DNA from: JBAVQS01 sp049694275 | Lineage (GTDB): Bacteria > Chloroflexota > Anaerolineae > UBA4142 > SHND01 | Length of the DNA stretch: 11,025 nt | Direction: 5' to 3' | Assembly: GCA_049694275.1 (NCBI GenBank) | Contig: JBAVQS010000105.1 | Location: forward strand, 1-11,025 | In this document: piece after piece, positions 1-6,463 of the stretch | Position numbering within the stretch: the stretch's first letter is position 1 | How the letters are laid out: each line of letters opens with the position of its first letter | Translations under genes and position numbers: made by a program | The notes under the pieces: model-generated | Seen by the model: only the letters and a program-made list of their open reading frames with translations | Told to the model about the DNA's origin: nothing | The model's database searches: none

Positions 1-1886
1 GTGTCCTTGAGCTCCCAGATTGCCAGGGGCTCTTTGCGTCCGCGGATTCGCACCGGCGATAGTTCGCGGCGCTCGACCGTGTCCGGCAGGCTCTCGCTCG
101 TCAGCGTATCGGCGAGAATTTGATTTCCCCCCGCAAAAGCGCTGATTCGCTGAGCGACATTCACCGTCTCCCCGATGAGGGTATATTCAACCTTGCCCAT
201 AACGTTCATATTGCCCAGAATCGCCCATCCAGTCGCCAGCCCCAGCCCAATGTTGAGACTGTGTTCTTCTTCCCCCTCTTTGGTATGAACACGCAGCACA
301 TCCCGCCGAATATTGATGGCAGCGCGCACGGCGCGTGAGGCATGGTCGGGCTGGTCGAGCGGCGCATTCCAGATGGCGACCAGCGCGTCCCCCATCGGCT
401 TGTTGATCGTCCCCGCCTCGGTATGGATCTCGATCATCATCAACTCGAGATAACGGTTCATAATCCCCAGCACCGCTTCCGGCGCCAGCCCTTCGGAAAG
501 GGCAGAAAACCCTCGCAGGTCACAATAGAGGACTGTCACGATGCGCCGGGCGCCTTTAAGGGGTAGCTCGCCCCGGTCGATGGCATCGACCACTGTGCTG
601 ACCGATTCAGCCGGTACATAGCGGCGAAAGAGCGTGGTGAGAAATTGCCGGCGTCGCTCTTCTGAGAGATAGCGGAAGGTGGCAATCGCGCCAAAGCTCA
701 AAACGAGCCCCAACGCGGGAAAAACAACGCGGATGATCAGCCCCTCTCCAAAAGCATCAAAGGCAAATAGCAAGAGCGACAGGAGGTAGATGATGGTCAG
801 CGCGGCGGCGGAGAGCGGGCGCATGTGCGGCAGAGTGAGCCCGGCCATTAATGCGAACAGGAGCGTCACGGCAATTTGATCGAGCGATCCTTGCTGGCGC
901 AGTATCCGCGGCGGGTTTTGGATGAGCATGTCGGCAAGGTCCGCCTGCAGAACGACGTTATAGGCGATATTATTCCCCGATGTCAAAGGAGTTGCATAGG
1001 TCTCGGGCTCGCTGCTTGTCGTTCCCCCAACCAACACGATTTTGTTGGCAAAAGTAGAGGCGGGGACGGTCCCATTAAAGACATCGATATAAGAATAGGT
1101 CGGGATGCCATCGCGGAGATTGGTAAAATTGATCAGCATATGGCCGTATTCGTCGACCGGAATGCGAAGCGAGCCAAGCAGCACCTGGTGATTGGGCAGA
1201 TCATAGTTCAAGGGGGGATTGCCCAGATAGCTCTGTGCCAGGGTCAATCCGAGCGCGGGGTAAAGGGTGTCTGATGACCCAATGGCAACCGACACCCGGC
1301 GCACGACGCCATCCGGGTCAGGCACGATCATCCGGTGCCCAATGACGGGTGTGTTACGCAGCGCGACCGAGGGGAGCAAAAGCACATCGAACTGCGGAAA
1401 GGTGGTTGGCCGTTGCGGATAAGCCGCCGCCTGTACGCCGACTGTGGTCAACTCGACATTCCCTTGCCTGGTTATGGCGGCGGCCAATCCGAGGTCTTCG
1501 GGCGCTGCTTGGGAAAATAGCAGATCTAAGGCAATCACCCGCGGCGGCGCTGTAGAAAGGCGCTCGAGCAAGCCGGCATGCACGGTCCGGGGCCAGGGCC
1601 AGGGGCCAAACTGGTCGAGACTCTTTTTGTCGATCGCGATGATGACCACCTGACCGGTCGGCTGCATCGGTTGATAGACCAGATCGTTTAATAACGAGTC
1701 CAATGGGGTAAAAACGCCGAGCAGCAACACGATAGACAGGACGAGGCCGACGGTGAGCGCAACGGCGAGGCCAACCTCAAAGCGCAGGCGAAAGCGTGGG
1801 TCACGGAGTGACGCGATCATCGCGGCGCGCAGGTCTGCTCGTGTCATACGACGAAGTGCGCGAAGGCGGGAAGCAGGTTTCATCAT
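1..1886 (-). CDS. CHASE2 domain-containing adenylate/guanylate cyclase (partial, 3' end outside window)
   Basis: Membrane sensor predicted to make cAMP from ATP in response to an extracytoplasmic signal. The frame is open from the ATG at 1886 to the window edge, giving 628 residues. A basic N-terminus is followed by a membrane segment (about 38-59), then an extracytoplasmic CHASE2 domain (about 60-335) with the typical IAIDKKSLDQFGPWPWPR and VIALDLLF motifs. Three further membrane segments follow (about 336-403), then a class III cyclase domain (about 445-628). Both metal-binding aspartates are visible (D456 in CDLRGFS, D500 in KPMGDALVAIW), as are the adenine-selecting pair K496/T569 and the transition-state pair N576/R580, so the enzyme should be active and prefer ATP. 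It starts 20 bases after the phosphatase stop with no clear Shine-Dalgarno, which suggests expression from the upstream promoter. The domain appears nearly complete at the edge; any extra C-terminal domain cannot be seen. Confidence 0.93.
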   Translation of the reverse strand, partial: MMKPASRLRALRRMTRADLRAAMIASLRDPRFRLRFEVGLAVALTVGLVLSIVLLLGVFTPLDSLLNDLVYQPMQPTGQVVIIAIDKKSLDQFGPWPWPRTVHAGLLERLSTAPPRVIALDLLFSQAAPEDLGLAAAITRQGNVELTTVGVQAAAYPQRPTTFPQFDVLLLPSVALRNTPVIGHRMIVPDPDGVVRRVSVAIGSSDTLYPALGLTLAQSYLGNPPLNYDLPNHQVLLGSLRIPVDEYGHMLINFTNLRDGIPTYSYIDVFNGTVPASTFANKIVLVGGTTSSEPETYATPLTSGNNIAYNVVLQADLADMLIQNPPRILRQQGSLDQIAVTLLFALMAGLTLPHMRPLSAAALTIIYLLSLLLFAFDAFGEGLIIRVVFPALGLVLSFGAIATFRYLSEERRRQFLTTLFRRYVPAESVSTVVDAIDRGELPLKGARRIVTVLYCDLRGFSALSEGLAPEAVLGIMNRYLELMMIEIHTEAGTINKPMGDALVAIWNAPLDQPDHASRAVRAAINIRRDVLRVHTKEGEEEHSLNIGLGLATGWAILGNMNVMGKVEYTLIGETVNVAQRISAFAGGNQILADTLTSESLPDTVERRELSPVRIRGRKEPLAIWELKD

Positions 1887-1906
1887 TGAGAGGCCTGGCT
1901 GGTATG

Positions 1907-2398
1907 TTAGGTTTTCGCGCCCGCTGCTCTGGCCTGGTCCATTAATTCCGCCAGGCGTGGATATCCTTTGGCAATGAGATAGTCCAGGCCCGAGGCGCAG
2001 GTTTCATATTCGTCGAGTGCGTTTCCGTAAGGGTCAGAGATATCATATTGCATCCCGATCAGTTCGCTCAAAAGATAAATCTTGCGCCGGGACTGGGAAA
2101 ACTCTGCCCGGAGTGAATCGCGCTGATTTTGCGTCATGACGAGGACCAGGTCCGCCTCCTCAATGAGCTCGCGCGTGACGGTTCGCGCGCGATGCCCCTG
2201 GATCGAAAGTCCGCGACGCTGCATCACGATCTGGGCATTGGCGCTGCTCTGGTCACCCTCGCGCGCCCACGTGCCGGCTGATGAGAATGCCAGGCGCTCG
2301 CCATCTCCCATTTTGGCGGCTTGCGCGGCAAGCAGGGCGGTGGCCATCGGGGAGCGGCAGATGTTTCCGGTGCAGACGACGAGAATATTCTGTTTCAT
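1907..2398 (-). CDS. Low-molecular-weight protein tyrosine phosphatase
   Basis: Cytosolic phosphatase of the LMWPTP/arsenate reductase-like fold, 163 residues, the usual family length. The catalytic P-loop CTGNICRS lies at residues 9-16, with nucleophile C9 and phosphate-binding R15. The general-acid aspartate is D122 in the late DPYG motif. These features fit a tyrosine phosphatase better than ArsC, whose pattern of extra redox cysteines is not evident. The start codon overlaps the stop of the upstream 95-residue gene as ATGA and lacks a Shine-Dalgarno, so translation is probably coupled. In bacteria such enzymes often oppose tyrosine kinases of polysaccharide export, but no kinase is present here. 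The neighbours instead suggest signalling, with a CHASE2 cyclase directly downstream. The natural substrate cannot be told from sequence. Confidence 0.93.
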   Translation of the reverse strand: MKQNILVVCTGNICRSPMATALLAAQAAKMGDGERLAFSSAGTWAREGDQSSANAQIVMQRRGLSIQGHRARTVTRELIEEADLVLVMTQNQRDSLRAEFSQSRRKIYLLSELIGMQYDISDPYGNALDEYETCASGLDYLIAKGYPRLAELMDQARAAGAKT

Positions 2399-2682
2399 TC
2401 TGAATCGATGAGTAGATATTCGAGCTCTTGAATACGAATGATCTGATCATCCGATAGATTCGGTTTACCTGCGGTCGCGTCCAGCAGTTCCAGCAGCTCG
2501 TCGTCAAGTTTGTCAAACTCTTCAGCGGATAGCCGTGGGCGTCCCTCGCCCAATTTTGCATACCGTTCCAGGTATTCCAGGTATTCTGGCGATCCTTTAG
2601 GCTTGGGTACGGTTCGGGGCGTATGAGGTCCGGCGGCTTTTTTACTTGCGCTGTTGCGAGTGGATTCGGATTTCTTGGGCAT
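2395..2682 (-). CDS. Hypothetical small protein, basic N-terminus and acidic helical C-terminus
   Basis: I do not recognise this 95-residue protein. Residues 1-30 are rich in Lys, Ser, Pro and Thr and look disordered. Residues 33-95 are acidic and helix-prone, with the segment SAEEFDKLDDELLELLD and a final IIRIQELEYLLID. There is no signal peptide, membrane segment or cysteine. Support for a real gene: a near-consensus extended -10 promoter 24 bases upstream of the ATG, a GGGG stretch that may act as a weak ribosome site, and a stop codon that overlaps the start of the phosphatase gene (ATGA). It is the first gene of an operon with the phosphatase and the cyclase, so a regulatory or partner role is possible. 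No function is assigned. Confidence 0.75.
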   Translation of the reverse strand: MPKKSESTRNSASKKAAGPHTPRTVPKPKGSPEYLEYLERYAKLGEGRPRLSAEEFDKLDDELLELLDATAGKPNLSDDQIIRIQELEYLLIDSE

Positions 2683-2705
2683 AATTCTGTCCCCGCTTTT
2701 TCTGC

Positions 2706-2734
2706 ATTATACCATCAACCCATTAAACGAAAAA
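2706..2734 (-). promoter_or_regulatory. Extended -10 promoter for the phosphatase/cyclase operon
   Basis: Read on the minus strand, TATAAT (2706-2711) is preceded by TGG (2712-2714), forming a perfect extended -10 element. The -35 region 17 bases upstream is TTTTTC, a poor match, but extended -10 promoters tolerate this. Transcription would start near 2699, giving a leader of about 17 bases. The weak -35 coincides with the T-tract of the upstream gene's terminator, so the two signals share bases. Confidence 0.7.
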
Positions 2735-2765
2735 GGGCTGGCCCGGGCAAAAGGCCAGCCCTTTT
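2730..2765 (-). terminator. Rho-independent terminator after hpf
   Basis: A perfect 13-bp inverted repeat (arms 2753-2765 and 2731-2743, GC-rich core GGGCTGGCC) has a 9-base loop. On the minus strand it runs into TTTTT followed by CGTTT. It lies 11 bases after the hpf stop codon and separates the Tad-hpf unit from the next operon. On the plus strand only four T's follow the stem, so plus-strand use is less likely, and no plus-strand gene needs it. Confidence 0.92.
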
Positions 2766-2776
2766 CAGGTTAAGTG

Positions 2777-3316
2777 TTATTCGGTTTCGGGCTCCAGCAA
2801 TCCGTAATTTCCATCATCCCGTCGATAGATGACATTCAACTGGCCGCTGGCGGCGTTTTGAAAAACGAAAAAGGAATGCCCGAGCAGTTCCATCTGATCG
2901 ATGGCATCCTCTTCGCTGATCGGTTGGACGCGAAACCGCTTGGTGCGGACGATAGCCCCGTCCTCGGGGAGGGGCGCGGTTTCCGCCTGCAATTCCTGCG
3001 CCTGCGCCCTGCGCTTTTTCGCCGTGTTCTTTTCCTTGTAGCGAACGATCTGGCGTTCCAATTTGTCGACGACGGCATCGATGGAGGCCGACATATCGGC
3101 GGAGCGCTCTTCGGCGCGCATGAGCGTGCTGTTTTTGTGAATGGTCACTTGCACGACCTGGCGTTGCTGCGCGCTTCGGGTCTTTTCCTCAGTCAACTCG
3201 ATACGCGTCTCGGCCGGGTCGGCTAAATACCGATCTAGCTTGCCAATCTTTTTGCGTGCGTACGCATCCAGCCAGTCGGGTACCTGGAAATTCTTGCCGG
3301 TAATAATGAGCTGCAT
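2777..3316 (-). CDS. hpf: Ribosome hibernation promoting factor, long form
   Basis: Binds the 30S subunit and promotes formation of inactive 100S ribosome dimers during slow growth or stress. The protein has 179 residues, the length of the long HPF type. Residues 1-100 form the S30AE/RaiA domain (start MQLIITGKNF, then the WLDAYARKKIGKLDRY helix). A charged linker (about 100-120) leads to the C-terminal dimerisation domain (about 121-176) with the family signatures RTKRFRVQPISEEDAIDQME, FFVFQNA and VIYRRDDGNYGL. The ATG is preceded by a strong GAGGAGG site at good spacing, which fixes the start. The gene lies 13 bases after comF and is the last gene before a strong terminator, so it appears co-transcribed with the Tad genes. 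An additional internal promoter cannot be excluded. Confidence 0.96.
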   Translation of the reverse strand: MQLIITGKNFQVPDWLDAYARKKIGKLDRYLADPAETRIELTEEKTRSAQQRQVVQVTIHKNSTLMRAEERSADMSASIDAVVDKLERQIVRYKEKNTAKKRRAQAQELQAETAPLPEDGAIVRTKRFRVQPISEEDAIDQMELLGHSFFVFQNAASGQLNVIYRRDDGNYGLLEPETE

Positions 3317-3329
3317 TTTTCCTCCTCGT

Positions 3330-4091
3330 TCATCGGTGATACGAGCCCTCCTGCTCGGAGGGGACAGGCCTTGTACCTTGGGGCCGTGTAATGGTTAGCC
3401 CATAAACGGTTCGAGCGCCCTCCGTCCGCAACGCCGCCGCACACGCATCCAGTGTAGCCCCGGTCGTGCAGACATCGTCAATCAACAATATGTGGCCCCC
3501 GCGGAATGCAAGTGCGTTCGCGCGAAAAGCATCGCGCACGTTTGCATGACGCTCGGCCACCTTCAGTCCAACCTGGTCGGCTGTTTCCCGGATACGTTCC
3601 AGTCCTTTCACATAGGGGCTGCCGATCCGGGCTGCTAGCGCCACTGCAACCAGTTCTGCTTGATTATACCCCCTTTCGCGTTCTCGCGCCGGGTGAAGTG
3701 GCACCGCCGTGATCCGATCAAAATCCAAAGGATAGTGCTCGAGATAGCGCTGCAAAAGCGAGCCGAGCGGGACGGCGAGCTCCGTCCGGTGGTCGTACTT
3801 GAGCCCATGAATTGCGGCGCGCGCCACTCCCTGGTGTAGCGTGGCCGCCTGAATTCCGTCCAGGTGCTGTGGATAGCCTCGACAATCACAGGCCATGCCG
3901 GCGTGGGGGAGGAGGCGCCCACAACAGGGGCAGCGCGGTTCTTGGAGCAGATGAATCCGGGCAAGGCATTCCGGGCAGAGTGCAGGGCCGGGACGGCGGC
4001 AGCCAATGCACCGCAGTGGAAAGAAAAGTTCGAGCAGTTCCGTGCGCCACCGGGCCGCCAGGTCGGCAACCCGGACGAATTGTGCTCGCAT
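3330..4091 (-). CDS. comF: ComF/ComFC family double zinc-ribbon phosphoribosyltransferase-like protein
   Basis: Homologous to ComFC, needed for natural transformation in several bacteria. With the ATG at 4091 it has 253 residues. An N-terminal zinc-binding region carries CIGC and CPEC (residues 28-42), CPCC (54-57) and CDC (68-70). The phosphoribosyltransferase-type domain has the RGYNQAELVA motif and a PRPP-binding loop ILLIDDVCTTGAT (about 201-213). Start choice is open: the frame extends to a TTG at 4139, only 3 bases from the DUF192 stop, which would add 16 residues. I prefer the ATG because it leaves a usual-length leader before the LFFPLRCIGC motif; neither start has a clear ribosome site. 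Position after the Tad genes and before hpf suggests co-transcription. ComF homologues also occur in organisms not known to be competent, so a role in DNA uptake is an inference. Confidence 0.92.
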   Translation of the reverse strand: MRAQFVRVADLAARWRTELLELFFPLRCIGCRRPGPALCPECLARIHLLQEPRCPCCGRLLPHAGMACDCRGYPQHLDGIQAATLHQGVARAAIHGLKYDHRTELAVPLGSLLQRYLEHYPLDFDRITAVPLHPARERERGYNQAELVAVALAARIGSPYVKGLERIRETADQVGLKVAERHANVRDAFRANALAFRGGHILLIDDVCTTGATLDACAAALRTEGARTVYGLTITRPQGTRPVPSEQEGSYHR

Positions 4092-4142
4092 AGGTTCGGA
4101 TAGACTGTTGCGCTCCGCGCGCTTGAGCGTGGGGCGCAATGG

Positions 4143-4493
4143 TCAAGTGGTCAATTCAAAAGCGAGCTCATCCCCAACACGGGTTTGAGTAGCGTTGCAA
4201 GTCCCTGCCGGTAATTCCAGCACATCACTAGCCTGGCGCAAATAGGGCCCCAGCCGCCAGGGCCGGAGGGAATCAATTGCACAGAGGACGCGTCCCTGTT
4301 TGTCCAGGTACACAACGTCAATTGCGAATTTCATCCAGAACATATGGATCGCTTGCTCTCCCTTGAGGAGTAAACCCTGGCCGGGCTCCAGCCCGCTGCG
4401 CCCGAGGAGCCCGACCATCCGTGACCAGAGATTATCGGCGATCCACCCCTGTTCCACAAGCACCGTCTGACGGGTGCGGTTAATCACGCGCAC
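4143..4493 (-). CDS. DUF192 family protein
   Basis: Small protein of the DUF192 (COG1430) family, whose biochemical role is not established. Its 116 residues show the family motifs in order: WSRMVGLLGR (23-32), IHMFWMKFAIDVVYLD (49-64) and VLELPAG (91-97). Many relatives carry an N-terminal signal or lipoprotein peptide; this one has none and is predicted to be cytosolic. The start is GTG, supported by AGGAG eight to nine bases upstream that overlaps the tadC stop codon (TAGGAG). The gap to tadC is 11 bases, so the gene very likely belongs to the Tad operon. It could serve the pilus machine or be an unrelated passenger; the sequence does not decide. Confidence 0.9.
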   Translation of the reverse strand: MRVINRTRQTVLVEQGWIADNLWSRMVGLLGRSGLEPGQGLLLKGEQAIHMFWMKFAIDVVYLDKQGRVLCAIDSLRPWRLGPYLRQASDVLELPAGTCNATQTRVGDELAFELTT

Positions 4494-4504
4494 AAATCCA
4501 GCTC

Positions 4505-5431
4505 CTATTTGGGGAGCAACCCGCCGTTCATAAATGTAATGGCGGTGGGACCCATAATGATGATAAAGATGGACGGAAAGATGAGAAAGGCCAACGGAAT
4601 CATCATCTTGACCGGCGCCGAATTCGCCGACTCTTCGGCGCGCTGGCGGCGTTTGACCCGCATCTGCTCCGACTGAATCCTGAGGACTTTGGACATGCTT
4701 ACGCCCAGTTGGTCCGCCTGGATCACGGCGGCGATAAAAGTCCCTACATCCGGCACGTCCGTTCGGTCGACCATGTCCCGGAGCGCCTCGCGCCGCAGCT
4801 TACCCACGCGTACCTCTGCAATCACGCGGCCAAATGCCCGGCTCAGCTCATTATCCCATTTCTCGGCTACCTTGGCCATCGCCGAATCAAAAGCCAGGCC
4901 CGCTTCGACGCTGATCGTCAGCAGGTCCAGCGCGTCGGGGAGCGCCCTTTGAATAGCATGCTTGCGCTGGCCAATCTTTTGCGACATCCACAGGTTCGGA
5001 AACATGAAACCCACCAGGCCGCCGCCGCCCAAGCCCAGGAGCAGCATCGGAAAGGGATTGTGGAGCACCCACATCAGCGTGGTGGTGAGCATTCCTACGA
5101 CAACGGCGGCGAGTCCGCGTACGCCCAAAAAGTCCGCCGGCGTCCAGCCATTCGGGTTGCCGGCCAGCTCCAGTTGGCGCTTGAGCTTTTCCGTATTTTG
5201 CTGCGGCGCAAACCTTTGGATAAACTGGCTGCTGCCCCGAATAATTGGGGCGAGGACGCGCTCGCTGAAGGGGAGGGACATCTCCAGTTCTTCGAGCGAG
5301 CGCGGGCGCTGCCCGTACTCCGCCAGGCGATCAGTGACCGTTGTCTGTTTGCCGAAAATTTGCGCCAGGCCATAAAAGAGCAAAAAGATGCCCCCGCCCA
5401 ACAGCCCGGCCCACATGAGACTGGTTACCAT
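4505..5431 (-). CDS. tadC: Tad pilus inner-membrane platform protein TadC (type II secretion F domain)
   Basis: One of two platform proteins of the Tad (type IVc) pilus, thought to work with TadB and the ATPase to insert pilins into the fibre. The 308 residues include a membrane segment at 5-22, a pair at about 103-122 and 127-146, the cytoplasmic T2SSF domain (about 160-270) and a C-terminal segment (about 273-295). Typical TadC patterns are visible: LPDALDLLTISVEAGLAFDS (164-183), EQMRVKRRQRAEESA and VKMMIPLAFLIFPSIFIIIM. It starts 12 bases after tadB, with GAGGT overlapping the tadB stop as TAGAGGT, so translation is likely coupled. Confidence 0.95.
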   Translation of the reverse strand: MVTSLMWAGLLGGGIFLLFYGLAQIFGKQTTVTDRLAEYGQRPRSLEELEMSLPFSERVLAPIIRGSSQFIQRFAPQQNTEKLKRQLELAGNPNGWTPADFLGVRGLAAVVVGMLTTTLMWVLHNPFPMLLLGLGGGGLVGFMFPNLWMSQKIGQRKHAIQRALPDALDLLTISVEAGLAFDSAMAKVAEKWDNELSRAFGRVIAEVRVGKLRREALRDMVDRTDVPDVGTFIAAVIQADQLGVSMSKVLRIQSEQMRVKRRQRAEESANSAPVKMMIPLAFLIFPSIFIIIMGPTAITFMNGGLLPK

Positions 5432-5443
5432 AATGCTGTACCT

Positions 5444-6400
5444 CTAGACTTCGATGGTGATGATTTTCTGAATGACGAAATACCCGAGTACGACCATCCC
5501 CAGGCCGGTTCCCAGCATGATATAGCCGCAAGTATCAGTCCACAGCTTGGAGATGTACCCTGGGTTGAGGATGTATAAAATGCCGCCGAGCGCGCCCGGA
5601 ATCGCCGTCAGGATGTAGGATGAGACGCGCTGCTGCGCCGTAATGGATCGGATTTCGCCGACGATCCGTATGCGCTCGCGAATCGTATAGGCGATGGTGT
5701 CCAGGATTTCGGCCAGGTTGCCGCCGACCTCATGCTGAACGTTGATGGCTGTCACGAGCAGGTCCAGATCGGCGCTGGGAATGCGGCGAACCAGGTTGGC
5801 GAGGGCCTCGGAGAGCCCCAACCCCAACCCAATCTCACGTGTCACGCGGGTGAATTCAACCGAGATCGGCGCTGGCAGTTCCTTCGATGCGGTTTCCATC
5901 GCCTGGAGGAGGCTGTACCCGGAGCGCAGCGAGTTGGAAAGGAGGACGATGGTGTCGGCAAGCTGGTTGTCAAAGGCCTGGAGCCGCGCCCCCTGCCTAA
6001 AGTTGACATACCAGCGTGGGACGAAAAAGCCGATGACGCCGCCCACCGCGGCGATGACAATGTTCTGGTGCGCAATGAGAAAGACCAGCGCCCCGACGCC
6101 GGCGGCGGCGATAAAGCTAAACGCCATGAACTCGCCCGGTGTGATCTTGAGATCTGCGCGCGCCAGTTCCGTCGTCAACTGCGCCCCGGCTTTACCCTGC
6201 GCCAGGCGGTCGAACCGCCCCCCTTTGCCTCCGGCCTTGGCTTTTTCCTCTATCTCGTCCCGGGCCTGCCGTGCGGCATAGTTGCCCAACCGGTCACTCA
6301 TGGCCGATTTGCTGTTCCGAAAGATCGTGTCCATCCCGAAAAACAGCAGAAAGATCGACACGGCCGCCAGGCCGCTCACGAGCAGTACCATTGGATCCAT
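5444..6400 (-). CDS. tadB: Tad pilus inner-membrane platform protein TadB (type II secretion F domain)
   Basis: Partner of TadC in the membrane platform of the Tad pilus. The 318 residues contain an N-terminal membrane segment (5-22), a charged Gly/Lys-rich cytoplasmic stretch (about 28-90), a pair of membrane segments (92-110, 113-128) and the T2SSF domain (about 140-245) with LADTIVLLSNSLRSGYSLLQ and the conserved EVGGNLAEILDTIA. Two C-terminal membrane segments follow (about 261-278 and 291-312). The order TadB before TadC matches the usual tadA-tadB-tadC arrangement. The ATG at 6400 has GAGGGA upstream; another ATG lies three codons in. The 63-base gap to cpaF is the largest within the Tad genes and holds a stem-loop. 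Confidence 0.95.
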   Translation of the reverse strand: MDPMVLLVSGLAAVSIFLLFFGMDTIFRNSKSAMSDRLGNYAARQARDEIEEKAKAGGKGGRFDRLAQGKAGAQLTTELARADLKITPGEFMAFSFIAAAGVGALVFLIAHQNIVIAAVGGVIGFFVPRWYVNFRQGARLQAFDNQLADTIVLLSNSLRSGYSLLQAMETASKELPAPISVEFTRVTREIGLGLGLSEALANLVRRIPSADLDLLVTAINVQHEVGGNLAEILDTIAYTIRERIRIVGEIRSITAQQRVSSYILTAIPGALGGILYILNPGYISKLWTDTCGYIMLGTGLGMVVLGYFVIQKIITIEV

Positions 6401-6417
6401 ATTTCCATCCCTCTATC

Positions 6418-6455
6418 GGTGCGTCTATCCCTCTTGGATAGGGGAGCGGCGCACC
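6418..6455 (-). promoter_or_regulatory. Stem-loop between cpaF and tadB
   Basis: A two-tier inverted repeat fills most of the gap. The inner arms are CTATCC (6425-6430) and GGATAG (6436-6441) around a 5-base loop; the outer arms are GGTGCG (6418-6423) and CGCACC (6450-6455). An 8-base bulge lies on one side and a single base on the other. No T-tract follows on the minus strand, so it is not an intrinsic terminator. It may mark an RNA processing or stability point within the operon. Confidence 0.45.
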
Positions 6456-6463
6456 ACCCGATG

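Noticed and set aside
876..1274. A 132-codon plus-strand frame opposite the CHASE2 domain
   Set aside because: The minus-strand frame carries CHASE2 motifs and stays open through the whole region, so the plus-strand frame is a shadow.
4709..5578. A 289-codon open frame on the plus strand, opposite tadC
   Set aside because: Same reasoning: a mirror of a well-supported gene, with no domain and no promoter or ribosome site that stands out.
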